DNA from: Bacillota bacterium
GTDB lineage: Bacteria > Bacillota > SHA-98 > UBA4971
Length of the DNA stretch: 64,000 nucleotides
Direction: 5' to 3'
NCBI GenBank assembly: GCA_030024085.1
Contig: JASEJE010000006.1
Span: 1 to 64,000, forward strand
The translations under genes were made by a program, and so were the position numbers. Of the stretch, positions 1-9,256 are shown piece after piece; the first letter of the stretch is position 1; the number at the start of each line of letters is the position of its first letter. The notes under the pieces are model-generated. The model was given only the letters and a program-made list of their open reading frames with translations. It had not been told where the DNA came from and searched no databases.

Positions 1-61
1 GGCAACCCTGGAGATCCCCTGCACGCTGAAAAGCAGCGCGGATTTCTGGCGATCTGCCTAG
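1..61 (+). repeat. Right arm of CTAAGT palindromic element (copy A)
   Basis: The window opens inside a dispersed repeat. Bases 1-61 (GGCAACCCT at the left, CCTAG at the right) align over their full length with the right arm of the complete copy at 20377-20587. The rest of the element lies outside the window. Confidence 0.75.
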
Positions 62-216
62 AGTCTGGATGAACGGCGTAAGCTTCCAGATGGGATCACG
101 GAACTCTTGCCCCGGGATGACCCGAGGAGAGGCGACGCACTCTGTCCACCCCGCTTCCTCACCAGATGATACCACGAGATGGCAAGACGAGACAGGGTAC
201 GGCCGCGGCTGCCTGG

Positions 217-1587
217 TCACGACGCGGCATGTACATCTCGCAGGACCTGCACAGCCAGCGCGCACTCGATGCGCTTCTTCTGGATGGCGCACGCGACGGG
301 GTCAGGGGTGAGGATGTCGCCGGAAAACGCGCGGGCGCTCGCGTGGCACCCGCCGCTGCAGATGAACCGCGCCCAGCACTCGGCGCAGCCGCGCTTCGTG
401 TAGACGTGCGCGCCCCGGAACCTCTCCACGAGCGCGCGGTCCACTTCACCCTTGAACACGTCGCCCATGAGAAACTCCCGCCGCCCCACGAACTGATGGC
501 ACGGGTAGATGCTGCCATCGGGCGCCACAGCAAGGTAGTCCACGCCCGCGCCGCACCCGGCAAGGCGCCGTGCAAGGCACGGTCCGCCGTCCAGGTCCAC
601 GTTGAAGTGGTAGAACGAAAACCCCTCTCCCCGGGCATGTCGCTCGAGGAAGAGCGTGGCCAGACGCTCGTACTCCCTCCCGATGGCGTCGAGGTCGTCG
701 GCACGGATCCCATACGACGTATCGCGCGCTCCGACCACGGGCTCCACGGATATGCTGCGGCAGCCAAGGTCCGCAAGGTGCATGACGTCGGACGCGAAGT
801 CCAGGTTCGCCCTGGTATAGGTGCCCCGCACGAAGTACGACTCGGGCGGGCGGCTGGCGATAAAGCGCCTCACCCTGGGGACGACCTCATCGTAGCTCCC
901 GCCGCCCCCGGGCGCAACTCGCATCCTGTCGTGCGTCTCCTTGCGGCCGTCGAGGCTGAGCACCACGAGCATGTCGTTGTCGTTGAGGAACCGGGCCACG
1001 TCATCGTCGAGGAGGACGGCGTTGGTGGTCAGAGTGAACTCAATACGTTTCCCGAGCCGCGCCGCTTCTGCCCGCCCGTGCTCGACGGCAGACCTCACCA
1101 CGCCGAAGTTGAGGAGCGGCTCACCTCCGAAGAAGTCCACGTTGAGGTTGCGACGCCCACCTGACCTCGCAAGCAGGAAGTCTATCGCCGCCTTCGCCAC
1201 CCGCTCCGGCATGAGTTCCCTTGTCATGCCGAAGCTCCCGGTTTTGCCGAAACAATACCGGCACCGGAGGTTGCAGTCGTGCGCGACGTGAAGGCAGAGC
1301 GCCTTGACGAGCACCTCGCCGGCGGGTTCGTATGGCTCGTCGGGAGCGAAAGGATGAGAAAGGCGGCCGTCGGCCACCATCTCGTCGACCTCGTCGTAAG
1401 CTTCGGCTACAGCCTCGTCCGTGTGAACCGGCCCGAGCCTTAGGATGACCTCGTCCCTCGGCTCTCCGTAAGCAACAATCACATCGCGGGCCACCTCGTC
1501 GAGCTCATGAAGCCCGCCTGTCTTCACGTCGAGGAGAAGGTTCGTCCCGAGTGCGGAGAATACGTGCCAGTTAGCTTCCTTCTGCAT
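217..1587 (-). CDS. scfB: SCIFF peptide radical SAM maturase (thioether-forming)
   Basis: Radical S-adenosylmethionine enzyme of 456 residues that, in this family, installs a Cys-to-Thr thioether bridge in the SCIFF peptide. The radical SAM cluster motif CNLRCRYC (CxxxCxxC) lies in the first third. The C-terminal SPASM region carries many cysteines, including YPCHQF and CAECWARFICSGGC, expected to hold auxiliary 4Fe-4S clusters. I start it at the ATG of MQKEANWH rather than the longer frame, because the upstream extension is low complexity and overlaps the end of the SCIFF gene. The substrate peptide gene lies 122 bp upstream on the same strand, which fixes the assignment. Function is known from the family; the pairing is seen directly. 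Confidence 0.93.
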   Translation of the reverse strand: MQKEANWHVFSALGTNLLLDVKTGGLHELDEVARDVIVAYGEPRDEVILRLGPVHTDEAVAEAYDEVDEMVADGRLSHPFAPDEPYEPAGEVLVKALCLHVAHDCNLRCRYCFGKTGSFGMTRELMPERVAKAAIDFLLARSGGRRNLNVDFFGGEPLLNFGVVRSAVEHGRAEAARLGKRIEFTLTTNAVLLDDDVARFLNDNDMLVVLSLDGRKETHDRMRVAPGGGGSYDEVVPRVRRFIASRPPESYFVRGTYTRANLDFASDVMHLADLGCRSISVEPVVGARDTSYGIRADDLDAIGREYERLATLFLERHARGEGFSFYHFNVDLDGGPCLARRLAGCGAGVDYLAVAPDGSIYPCHQFVGRREFLMGDVFKGEVDRALVERFRGAHVYTKRGCAECWARFICSGGCHASARAFSGDILTPDPVACAIQKKRIECALAVQVLRDVHAAS

Positions 1588-1709
1588 TTCCTGCCAGCCT
1601 TCAGTATTCAGCCTTCCGGGCTCAGCCTCCTCAGGCTCCTCAGCCTCCCGGAGCCGGCTCTGACGCCGCCCCGCCTTGAGCGTCGCCGCCGTCTCCGGCT
1701 CGCGAGAGG

Positions 1710-1874
1710 TCACTTCCCGCGCTGCCGGCACACCTGGTTGCCGACGGTGCATGAGGTCTTGCACGCCGACTGGCATGACGCCTGGCACTCCTTGCAGCCG
1801 CCCTCGGCAAGGCCGGCTTTTGTTGAGCCCTCGCTTACGGTGCGAATGTGCTTCGTCGCGTTCTTCTGCGCCAC
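1710..1874 (-). CDS. scfA: SCIFF ribosomally synthesised peptide precursor (six Cys)
   Basis: Precursor of 54 residues with the hallmark C-terminal block CQASCQSACKTSCTVGNQVC and six cysteines in all, matching the six-cysteines-in-forty-five family. Start is a GTG (VAQKNATKHIRT), preceded by AGGAG about 11 bases upstream; an in-frame GTG nine bases earlier lies too close to the Shine-Dalgarno. The threonine in the SCTVGN segment is the expected thioether acceptor. A TATAAT box on the minus strand at 1978-1983 with a weak TTCATA at 2001-2006 (17-bp spacer) is a plausible promoter for scfA-scfB. The mature product's role is not known in general. Confidence 0.93.
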   Translation of the reverse strand: MAQKNATKHIRTVSEGSTKAGLAEGGCKECQASCQSACKTSCTVGNQVCRQRGK

Positions 1875-2133
1875 ACTTACCACGTCTCCTTTTATGTAAT
1901 GTAACGTATCCAGACTCTGATCCCGCCGCCCCGGGGATGCCGCGGCAAGCCAGGCCGGGGCAGGCATTCCAGGAAACATTATAGCATCGGCCTGGTGAAG
2001 TATGAAGACCATTGGCTCAAATTCCCCCGGCATCATCCAGGGTACTATCCGACACGAGCCCGAAACGAGCAACGACTGCGCTGCACACTCGCGATAACGC
2101 GTCCCGGTGCCCCAAGAGTTGCCCACACTGGCA

Positions 2134-2162
2134 TTGTCCGCTCTGCGTTATAAAGCTATAAT
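2134..2162 (+). promoter_or_regulatory. Sigma-A type promoter for the UbiA-family gene
   Basis: TTGTCC at 2134-2139 and TATAAT at 2157-2162 with a 17-bp spacer. It leaves a leader of about 95 bases before the ATG at 2262. Confidence 0.65.
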
Positions 2163-2261
2163 GATTGACAGGCCCGGCCCCGGGACCTGCCGCCGGGGAA
2201 CGCTGGCTTTCTTTAACCGTCCCAACCGCACATCGCAGCATCCCCAAGGAGGAAAGGACCC

Positions 2262-3206
2262 ATGTCTCTTCCGGCTTCATCAACCTCACGGCGCCTGCGC
2301 GGGCTTGTGCAGCTTGCCGACCCGAAGATATGGGTCGCATCGACGGTGCCCATGTTCGTGGCGGCGGCGCTGGCTTATCTAGACACGGGCCGCTTTGCGC
2401 CCGGGTGGTTTCTTCTCACCCTCGTCGGGATTTACGCGGTGGAAGTGGGCAAGAACGCAGCGAACGAGGTCGTTGACTGGCGCTCCGGCGCCGACAGGTT
2501 CGTCGCGCCCGAGGACGCCACCCCGTTCTCAGGAGGCAAGAAGACCATAACCGGCGGCCTGCTCTCCGAACGCGACGCCGTCTGGATAGCAGTGGGCAGC
2601 TTCGTCGTAGCGGCCGTCGCGGGCCTTCCCATCGGGATCTTCCGCACGTGGCACGCGTTCTGGATCGCGGCCCTGGGCGGGTTCCTCGCGCTCGGCTATA
2701 GCGTTCCGCCGTTCTCTCTCTGCTACAGAGGTCTCGGTGAACTCGTGGTGGGCATCACCTTCGGCCCGCTCCTTGCGCTCGGCACATACGTAGTCCAGAC
2801 GCAGGAGCTTTCCACAAGGCCGCTCGTGGTCGGCGTTCCACTTGGCATCCTCATCGCAACGGTCCTCTGGATCAACGAATTCCCCGACTATGAGGCCGAC
2901 AGGCGCGCGAACAAGCGAAACCTCGTGGTCCGTCTGGGGCGCGCCAGGGCAAGGGTGGTCTACGCATGGCTCGTGGGCCTCGCGGAGATCGCGGTCATTG
3001 CCGTGGTGGTGTACCTTCGCAGCCCCTGGATGCTGCTGGGCCTCGCGGGGAGCGTCGAGGCCTTTCGCGCCGCCAGGGTCTGCTGGCTCGCCTACGACTC
3101 GACAGCCGAGCTCATGCCGGCAAACGCCGGCACCGTAAAGACCTACGTCCTCACCGGCGCCGGACTCCTCGCCGGTGCCCTGCTGCAGCACTGGCTGCCC
3201 GTGTAG
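2262..3206 (+). CDS. UbiA-family prenyltransferase (MenA-like)
   Basis: Integral-membrane prenyltransferase of 314 residues with about eight to nine hydrophobic helices. The first Asp-rich motif reads NAANEVVDWRSGADR (NxxxDxxxGxD) near residue 70; the second, DYEADRRANKR, lies near residue 207. Both are the Mg-diphosphate binding motifs of the UbiA superfamily. The closest functional guess is 1,4-dihydroxy-2-naphthoate polyprenyltransferase of menaquinone synthesis, but no other men gene is nearby, so the aromatic acceptor is open. The ATG follows an AAGGAGG Shine-Dalgarno and a readable promoter at 2134-2162; a terminator follows at 3241. Confidence 0.85.
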   Translation: MSLPASSTSRRLRGLVQLADPKIWVASTVPMFVAAALAYLDTGRFAPGWFLLTLVGIYAVEVGKNAANEVVDWRSGADRFVAPEDATPFSGGKKTITGGLLSERDAVWIAVGSFVVAAVAGLPIGIFRTWHAFWIAALGGFLALGYSVPPFSLCYRGLGELVVGITFGPLLALGTYVVQTQELSTRPLVVGVPLGILIATVLWINEFPDYEADRRANKRNLVVRLGRARARVVYAWLVGLAEIAVIAVVVYLRSPWMLLGLAGSVEAFRAARVCWLAYDSTAELMPANAGTVKTYVLTGAGLLAGALLQHWLPV

Positions 3207-3240
3207 CCGCCGATACGCACCCGGACGGGGACCATCGGGC

Positions 3241-3282
3241 GGAAGCGTGCTCGCTCTTCAGGCGAGGGCGCTTCCGTTTTTT
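3241..3282 (+). terminator. Rho-independent terminator after the prenyltransferase
   Basis: Hairpin with outer arms GGAAGCG/CGCTTCC and inner arms CTCGC/GCGAG, followed by G and six T at 3277-3282. It sits 34 bp after the stop codon. Confidence 0.85.
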
Positions 3283-3750
3283 CTGCTCAGTGCGGTGTGC
3301 GTCTCAAACTGACACATGGAGCCTGCTCGCAGGGCGTGATTTATGGACCATACCTTGCATTTCTCGGCTGAAATACGCAGAGTAATGTGTCCAGCCGCAT
3401 GGGTCTGCGGACGTGGCAAGAATGCCTCCTTGTGGCACATCCAGGAATGGTGCATACTTCGTCCGACAACGTCATACCATGTGGGTGGCAGCAAGAGTGG
3501 CCTTCAGGGTAACCGGACTTGATTGGGATGATGAGGACGACCCGCGACGAAACGTCCAGCACATCCATCTCTGCTTTCGATGACAGCATGCACGAGGCCG
3601 GGTGCCACCATGAGATGACGCGGTCTGACGCGGGAGAGTGGAGCGAAAATGGCCACCACTCGGCGTCGCCCCGGCCATCGCGTGCCGCAGGAGGCTGCCG
3701 GGCGCATACCCCGCTCTGAAAGAACCTACACGAACTTGCGAAACACGGTA
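3283..3750. other. Intergenic, nothing recognised
   Basis: Some 470 bp between the terminator and the convergent ABC permease. Open frames here have no recognisable protein character and I see no RNA gene. Confidence 0.6.
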
Positions 3751-4455
3751 TCAGGACCAGTCTCTCGCCCGAACGCTTGCAATCGACACCGCGCAGCTCA
3801 GGGCATAGATGACAAGGCCGGCAGCGGCCACCAGCGACGGCACCCTCAAGGAGTGCTCCAGGCCGCCTATCCACGCAGGCGGCTGCACATTCAGCCTCTG
3901 GAGGACCGTGGACCCGGCCATGACCGCCGCGAACACACCGAGCATGACTACGCGGTTGTACGCAGCGGCCCTCGCATATCCCAGCCAGAAGAACATCGCG
4001 AGGTAGACACCGAGGATCACCATGAGGACACCAAAGAGCGTCGCAACGCTGATGAGGGGTTCGAGAAGGGCGCCGGCGTCGGTGCCGCCACGAGGTGGGC
4101 CCGACATCCCGAGGCCGCTCCGCGGTCCGATGATCCCCTGGCCGATCGCCGCGACCCCGCCGAAGAACACCGCGAACCCGATCGCCACGGCTAACGTCGA
4201 GAGGAACTTGCTCGCAACTATGGCAGCATCGGAAAGGGGCAACCCCTTCAGGAACAGGAGCGCGCCGTTCTTGTCCTCGTCGTAGGTCGACCTGATGGCA
4301 AACCCGTATGCGGAGACGGTCATCTGCAAGGCGATCACCGCGCCCACGTTCTCAAGGGCAAATGCGAGACCGGTCCCGATGACCGCCCCCACCGCAAGAT
4401 AGAACGCCAGCATTTTCCTGCCCTGGACGATATCCTTCCATACGAGGTCTAGCAT
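3751..4455 (-). CDS. ABC-2 type transporter permease
   Basis: Membrane protein of 234 residues with about six hydrophobic segments (e.g. MLAFYLAVGAVIGTGLAFAL near the N terminus and SLVAAAGLVIYALSCAVSIA at the C terminus). It overlaps the preceding ATPase gene by 7 bp, so the two are translationally coupled and form one exporter. The cytosolic stretch near residue 60 (YDEDKNGALLFLKGLPLSD) is typical of ABC-2 permeases of the YtrC/D or lantibiotic-exporter kind. The third gene of the operon is a YtrA-like GntR repressor, which suggests a cell-envelope-stress-inducible exporter; the substrate is unknown. Confidence 0.85.
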   Translation of the reverse strand: MLDLVWKDIVQGRKMLAFYLAVGAVIGTGLAFALENVGAVIALQMTVSAYGFAIRSTYDEDKNGALLFLKGLPLSDAAIVASKFLSTLAVAIGFAVFFGGVAAIGQGIIGPRSGLGMSGPPRGGTDAGALLEPLISVATLFGVLMVILGVYLAMFFWLGYARAAAYNRVVMLGVFAAVMAGSTVLQRLNVQPPAWIGGLEHSLRVPSLVAAAGLVIYALSCAVSIASVRARDWS

Positions 4456-5513
4456 GCTTCACTCCCCCTCACGATCGCCACCAGGATGTCATCGAGGGAC
4501 ACCGGGAGCACCCGGGGCCTGGTTCCTGCGATACGTGCAATCCTTTCAGCAACATCCTCCGCAAACGCGTTCGTGATGCCAGTAAAGGTGACGCCGTCGA
4601 TACTGTACGCGGCAAACACCCTTTCCAGGCCGTCTCTCATCGCCTGCTCCACCCTGGCCCTGGCCTCGGCGATGCCCGCCTCGAGGCCGGCGGGGTCGGA
4701 CGGCGCGCCCGCCTCGCGCCGCACGGGGAGTGGGAACGAGATCCTCTTCCACCTGCCAAGCACGTCGTCTTTCACGTCGGACATCACGATCCGTCCGTCA
4801 TTGATGAACGTGACGTAGTCCGCGACCTTCTCCACGTCCTGGGTGATGTGGGTCGAGAAGAACACACTGCGCCGCTCGTCCTGGATGACCGACATCAGTT
4901 CTGCCAGGACGTCGTGGCGGATGACCGGGTCCAGCCCGCTCGTGGGCTCGTCGAGTATCAGGAGCTCCGGCCTGTGCGAGAGGGCGAGCGCCAGGCCCAG
5001 CTTCACCTTCATGCCCTTGGAGAGGGTCTTGACACGCTTCGACTGATCTATCCCGAATCTTCCGAGGGTTGCCTGGTAGAGCGGCGCGTCCCACGTCGGG
5101 TAGTACTTGCCCACGAACCCGCCAAGCCAGGCCGGGGTCACCTCACCGTAGAAGTGGGGTTCTTCCCCCAGGTAGCCAACGTGGCGCTTGACCTCGGTCT
5201 CGCAGGCCACGTGGTCGAGGCCCAGCACCTTCACGCTACCCGCGGACTTCCTTACCATGTTCATGATGATCTTGATGGTCGTGCTCTTGCCCGCCCCGTT
5301 CGGCCCGATGAACCCCATGATGTAGCCCCTCGGCAGCGTAAAGGACACATCCTTCAGCTGGAACCTCGGGTACCGCTTGCCCACACCTGACAGCATCAGT
5401 GCCGGGTCGCCGCGATCACCGGTGCCTTTCGCCTTTGACCCCGCTGCCGCGCTCGCGCTCGCGCTCGCGCTCGCGGTCGCCGTCGCCGTCGCCGCCATCG
5501 TTGCCATCGCCAT
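4449..5513 (-). CDS. ABC transporter ATP-binding protein
   Basis: ATPase of 354 residues. Walker A is GPNGAGKST (near residue 74), the signature LSKGMKVKLGLALALS, Walker B LLILDEPTSGLD, and the switch His is in STHITQD. About 30 residues at the N terminus are a repetitive Met/Ala/Thr/Ser tract encoded by GCGAGC-type repeats, absent from normal family members, so the real start may be internal or the tract a recent expansion. The ATG overlaps the GntR stop as TAATG, indicating coupling. With the permease at 3751-4455 it forms an exporter controlled by the upstream GntR gene. Confidence 0.9.
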   Translation of the reverse strand: MAMATMAATATATASASASASAAAGSKAKGTGDRGDPALMLSGVGKRYPRFQLKDVSFTLPRGYIMGFIGPNGAGKSTTIKIIMNMVRKSAGSVKVLGLDHVACETEVKRHVGYLGEEPHFYGEVTPAWLGGFVGKYYPTWDAPLYQATLGRFGIDQSKRVKTLSKGMKVKLGLALALSHRPELLILDEPTSGLDPVIRHDVLAELMSVIQDERRSVFFSTHITQDVEKVADYVTFINDGRIVMSDVKDDVLGRWKRISFPLPVRREAGAPSDPAGLEAGIAEARARVEQAMRDGLERVFAAYSIDGVTFTGITNAFAEDVAERIARIAGTRPRVLPVSLDDILVAIVRGSEAC

Positions 5514-5896
5514 TACCTCATCGCCTCCCTGAGGAGCCGCAATAGCTCCTCGTCGGTTACGCCGCTTGCCCGCGCGTCCGCCACTATCTCCGAGAGCCGC
5601 TCGCCGAGCACCCGCATCCTGATGGCCTTCATGCGCTCGGCGTCGAGATCCGCCACGAACGACCCCAGCCCCGCCCTTGTCACGATGATCCCCTCGGCCT
5701 CCAGTTCCGAGTAAGCCCTCTTCGTTGTGATAACGCTGGTGCCGGCATCCTCGGCAAGCTGGCGGATGGAAGGCAGGCTCTCGCCTGGCGCAAGCTCGCC
5801 GGACAGCACCTTCTCCCTGATCTGGTCCACTATCTGCCTGTAAAGTGGCACGGGGTTACTATATGACACGTGGACCTGCACGGCATCACCGCTCAC
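5513..5896 (-). CDS. GntR-family regulator, YtrA subfamily
   Basis: Repressor of 127 residues with an N-terminal winged helix (VPLYRQIVDQIREKVLSGEL, then SIRQLAEDAGTSVITTKRAYSELEAEGII) and only a short C-terminal tail, the hallmark of the YtrA subfamily, which represses adjacent ABC exporters in Bacillus. It is the first gene of the operon with the ATPase and permease. The start is GTG at 5896; no Shine-Dalgarno is visible because the palindromic operator lies directly upstream, so the message is nearly leaderless. Autoregulation through that operator is inferred. Confidence 0.9.
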   Translation of the reverse strand: MSGDAVQVHVSYSNPVPLYRQIVDQIREKVLSGELAPGESLPSIRQLAEDAGTSVITTKRAYSELEAEGIIVTRAGLGSFVADLDAERMKAIRMRVLGERLSEIVADARASGVTDEELLRLLREAMR

Positions 5897-5945
5897 TGTG
5901 TATACGTTATATACACAGTATAGACGCCGTTTATGGATCTGTCAA
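5896..5945 (-). promoter_or_regulatory. Promoter and palindromic operator of the GntR-ABC operon
   Basis: On the minus strand, TTGACA (5940-5945), 17-bp spacer, TATACT (5917-5922). Immediately downstream and overlapping the -10 box is a 23-bp inverted repeat with arms CTGTGTATA and TATACACAG (5896-5918) that runs into the GTG start codon. The arrangement fits a GntR operator blocking RNA polymerase at its own promoter. Confidence 0.85.
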
Positions 5946-6201
5946 GCGGTTGTAGTCGGAACCTTCCCATGGTCTGATTTGGGTAGATGATCGGCAGCCG
6001 TATCGCCCGATGGAACCGGGCACGGACGCACCGAAGAAGCGGCATCAAGGGAGGGAGAACGGGTGGCCCGAAGGCGTGCCATCTCCTCCATGGTACAGTG
6101 GCACACCCTCCCACGGAGGGACCTTGCAGATCCGGGAAGGCCGGGTGGGCACGGCATCCGCACCCTCTCCCGGCCGACGATATCAGGTCAGCGCAGTTCG
6201 T

Positions 6202-7878
6202 TCAGTAGCTCCTGATCTCGAATACCCTCACGCCGTAGGGCTCCAACACAGGCTCGACCGAGGCGAGGTCTCTGCCGCGCAGGCACGCCGGCCACGGAGA
6301 TGCCTGGCCCCTCAGGGCTCGCACGCCATATACGGCATCCGGCTCAACGCCTGCAAGTGCACCCGCAGACGGAGCGAGTCTCGCACGAACCACATCGGCC
6401 GAGAAGTTCAGCACCACGAGCACGCGGCTGCGCCCGTGCTCCCTGAAGTAAGCAAGCACTGCATCTTCCCTGGTGACGTCAAGGAAAGCGAGCGACCCGC
6501 GTCGCAGGGCAGGGGTGTCGCGCCGCATGCGACAGAGATCGCGGTAGATGGCCCTGACAACGGGGTCCCCCGCGTCCCATCGGATCTTGAACGGGTCGAA
6601 GAGCGACGGACGCTCCTCCTCGCCTATCTCCTGGCCGTTGTAAATGAGTGGGACCCCATCGAGAGTGAACAGGAGCGTCACCGCGGCCTCATAGCCCCGG
6701 CGCCCGATAGCGCGCATCGCGCGGAGCTGGTCGTGGTTTTCGAGGTAGCGCAGCCTCAGCGACCCCACCGGGAACACGCACCTGTCGCGCTCGATCATGT
6801 CCCTGACCGCCCTCGCCGGCAGTTCGCCCGCCAGCACCTGCCCCAGGATCTTGGGGAGCGTCTCCTCGTATGTGACATCGAACGCAGTCGCGTTGTGGGA
6901 CGGCTCGTGCGACTCCGCCAGCAGCAGCGCGTCGGGCCTGGTTTTCTTGAGCTCACGCCTCGCGGCCCGCCAGAAGTCAACAGGCACCAGCGCCGCCACG
7001 TCGCAGCGGTAGCCGTCGATGTCGAACTCCTCCACGTAATGGCGCATCACGCCCATCATGTAATCACGTAGTTCGGCGCTGGAGTAGTCGAACGCCACCA
7101 CGTCATCCCACCCGAACCCCGCGCACTGGATGTTGCCGCAAGCATCTCTCCGGTACCAACCCGGGTGCGCCACGGTGAGAGGTGAGTCGCACGCGCTGTG
7201 ATTCGCCACGAAATCCATGATGACACGCAGGCCGTGGTCATGGGCTGCGCGCACCAGCCGCCGAAGGTCGTCGGCCGTCCCCAGGTCAGGATGTATGCTG
7301 AGGTAATCGTAGATCGCGTAGGGGCTGCCCAGGCTCCCTTTCCGCCCTCGCCTGCCGATGTCGTGAATGGGCATGAGCCAGATGCAGGTGGCGCCCAGAT
7401 CCGCGATCTCGGGGACTCGGCGCGTCACGCCCTCGAGGGTCCCCTCGTTACTGAATACGCGCGGAAAAACCTCGTAGATGACGGCATCGCAGACCCAGTC
7501 AGGGCTCGGGACTGCCCTCAGTCTGCCGAGATCACGCGCCTCGACTGGTGGCGCCGGCGCGCGGACATCGCCGTCCGGCGCGACTTCCACGACGGAGTTC
7601 ACCGTCCCGTGCTCGTTCAGCATGACACAGGGGTTATACGGATCGCGCGTCCATTCACCGTCAACGATAAACTTGTACTCGTGCACGCCCTTCCCAAGAG
7701 GGACTACGGCCTCCCACACTCCACACGGATACCTTTGCATCTCGCAATCCGCCGCGCGCCATCCGTTGAACTCGCCGGCGACGTATGCCTGCGAGGCGCG
7801 CGGGTCGAAATAGCGAAACTTGACCCCACGGCTTGAGCGCGCGGGGCCCAGTGCTCCACCAACCTCGCCCAACACCAT
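6202..7878 (-). CDS. CBM48-GH13 alpha-amylase family glycosidase
   Basis: Protein of 558 residues with an N-terminal CBM48/E-set glycogen-binding domain (FRYFDPRASQAYVAGEFNGW onwards, about residues 18-100) and a GH13 barrel. The catalytic triad is visible: nucleophile D293 in YRCDVAAL, acid E322 in LLAESHEP, and D383 in YLENHDQ. No signal peptide, so it probably acts on intracellular or imported alpha-glucans (amylase, neopullulanase or cyclomaltodextrinase-like). I place the start at the ATG at 7878, although GGAGG is very close to it and a GTG or TTG a few codons later is possible. It stands alone with its own promoter at 7935-7964. Confidence 0.85.
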   Translation of the reverse strand: MVLGEVGGALGPARSSRGVKFRYFDPRASQAYVAGEFNGWRAADCEMQRYPCGVWEAVVPLGKGVHEYKFIVDGEWTRDPYNPCVMLNEHGTVNSVVEVAPDGDVRAPAPPVEARDLGRLRAVPSPDWVCDAVIYEVFPRVFSNEGTLEGVTRRVPEIADLGATCIWLMPIHDIGRRGRKGSLGSPYAIYDYLSIHPDLGTADDLRRLVRAAHDHGLRVIMDFVANHSACDSPLTVAHPGWYRRDACGNIQCAGFGWDDVVAFDYSSAELRDYMMGVMRHYVEEFDIDGYRCDVAALVPVDFWRAARRELKKTRPDALLLAESHEPSHNATAFDVTYEETLPKILGQVLAGELPARAVRDMIERDRCVFPVGSLRLRYLENHDQLRAMRAIGRRGYEAAVTLLFTLDGVPLIYNGQEIGEEERPSLFDPFKIRWDAGDPVVRAIYRDLCRMRRDTPALRRGSLAFLDVTREDAVLAYFREHGRSRVLVVLNFSADVVRARLAPSAGALAGVEPDAVYGVRALRGQASPWPACLRGRDLASVEPVLEPYGVRVFEIRSY

Positions 7879-7934
7879 GCCTCCCCCCACAACACGGGCC
7901 GGAGCGTCAAGGCATAGGCCGCTCCGGCATTTCC

Positions 7935-7964
7935 ATTATAGCGGCATATCTAGAGGGTAGGCAA
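7935..7964 (-). promoter_or_regulatory. Promoter of the GH13 gene
   Basis: Minus-strand TTGCCT (7959-7964) and TATAAT (7935-7940) with an 18-bp spacer, about 55 bp upstream of the start codon. Confidence 0.65.
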
Positions 7965-8170
7965 AAGAACTTTCTTCCTCGGTTTCCGAGGGGGCGGGAC
8001 TCCCAGCGTCCCACTGGGCGACCTACCGGCCTGGGTCAGCCCCCCTCTCCCCCGGTGACGTGAGCTCTGCCGCGGCGTTCAGCAGCATTGCAGGGCTAAA
8101 GCGGAAAAGCCCGCTGCCTCTTGCCAGAAAGGCCGCGGGCTTGTGCCCCCGGGGGCGCAGCCAGAGATTG

Positions 8171-9256
8171 CTACTCCCACCGCCAGAACCTCGCGGCAAC
8201 GACGAACGAGGCCATCGCCCACCCCCCGAGCACGGCGATGTCTGTGGCGATGCTGTACTCCGGAGGCGCGGCCACCATGATCTGGCGCAGCAGGTCCGCG
8301 AGGTAGCTCAGCGGCATCGCGTTCACCACCGGCCGCAAGAACGACGGCATTATCTCAACAGGGAAGAAGATGCCGGACAGGAACATCATCGGGAACTGCA
8401 CCATCTGGACCAGCCCTATCCCGGCCTCCTCCGTCCTGGGAAACGCCGCCAGCATGTAGCCCATGCTGACAAACGTCAGCGCTCCAAGCAGCACGGCACC
8501 GAGGAGAGCCAGCCAGCTGCCGAGGATCTTGACGTGGAACACGGCGTATCCTATCAGCACGATGAGGAAGGTCTGGATGAGCGCCATCCCGATGCGGACC
8601 ACCACCTCCGACACTAGCAGCAGGCTCCTTCGGAGCGGCGTCGCGCCCAGGCTCTTCAGGATCTTCTGCTCGCGCAGGCTTACAGCGCGCATTGCGCCGA
8701 AGAGGCCCAGTTGCATGAGGGCCATCGCCAGTATCCCCGCGAGCAGGAAGTCCACCATGCGAAGGTCGGAGCTCTGGACAGGCTCGGCCACGAGGTCGAA
8801 AACCTTCGGCCTTCCGGTCATGCGTCTTTCAGCCTCGCTCAGGAGTTGCTCCATGACGGGCAGGAGGACCTGGCGGGCCGTGGGCTGGGTTTCATTGTAG
8901 TAGACCTGCACCTTCAGGGGATCACCCCCGGCCATCGTGGCGAACGACGGCGAGAGGGCCTCCACCACGAGGCTTCTCTTGCCCTTCTTGAGAGCCTGGA
9001 GCTCACCCTCCCTGTCGCCGGTATGGACCTTGAACACCGGCACGGCGCTGACCCCCTTGACCAGCCCATCGGCGAGCGGATTGCCCGAGTTGTACACGAT
9101 GCCCACATCGTACGTGGGAGTCCCCTCGTTCGAGAATATGAACCCGAACAGCAGTATGAACAGCACCGGAAAGGCCAGGAACCAGAACAGGCTCATCTTG
9201 TCGCGCCCGATGTCGCGGGCGTTCGCAAGCACAAGCTGCCAGAAGGTCCTCATCAC
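8171..9256 (-). CDS. ABC-2 family exporter permease
   Basis: Permease of 361 residues with one N-terminal membrane helix (FWFLAFPVLFILLFGFIF), a large extracytoplasmic domain (about residues 40-160) and five or so C-terminal helices, the architecture of the DrrB/YhgE-like ABC-2 group. The motif IFFPVEIMPSFLRPVVNAMP resembles the conserved ABC-2 signature. It overlaps the upstream ATPase gene by 4 bp. Substrate unknown; drug, lipid or polysaccharide export are all possible. Confidence 0.88.
   Translation of the reverse strand: MMRTFWQLVLANARDIGRDKMSLFWFLAFPVLFILLFGFIFSNEGTPTYDVGIVYNSGNPLADGLVKGVSAVPVFKVHTGDREGELQALKKGKRSLVVEALSPSFATMAGGDPLKVQVYYNETQPTARQVLLPVMEQLLSEAERRMTGRPKVFDLVAEPVQSSDLRMVDFLLAGILAMALMQLGLFGAMRAVSLREQKILKSLGATPLRRSLLLVSEVVVRIGMALIQTFLIVLIGYAVFHVKILGSWLALLGAVLLGALTFVSMGYMLAAFPRTEEAGIGLVQMVQFPMMFLSGIFFPVEIMPSFLRPVVNAMPLSYLADLLRQIMVAAPPEYSIATDIAVLGGWAMASFVVAARFWRWE

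Noticed and set aside
3341-3874. 177-residue minus-strand frame before the ABC permease
   Set aside because: Overlaps the permease gene's 3' end and has no coherent protein features.
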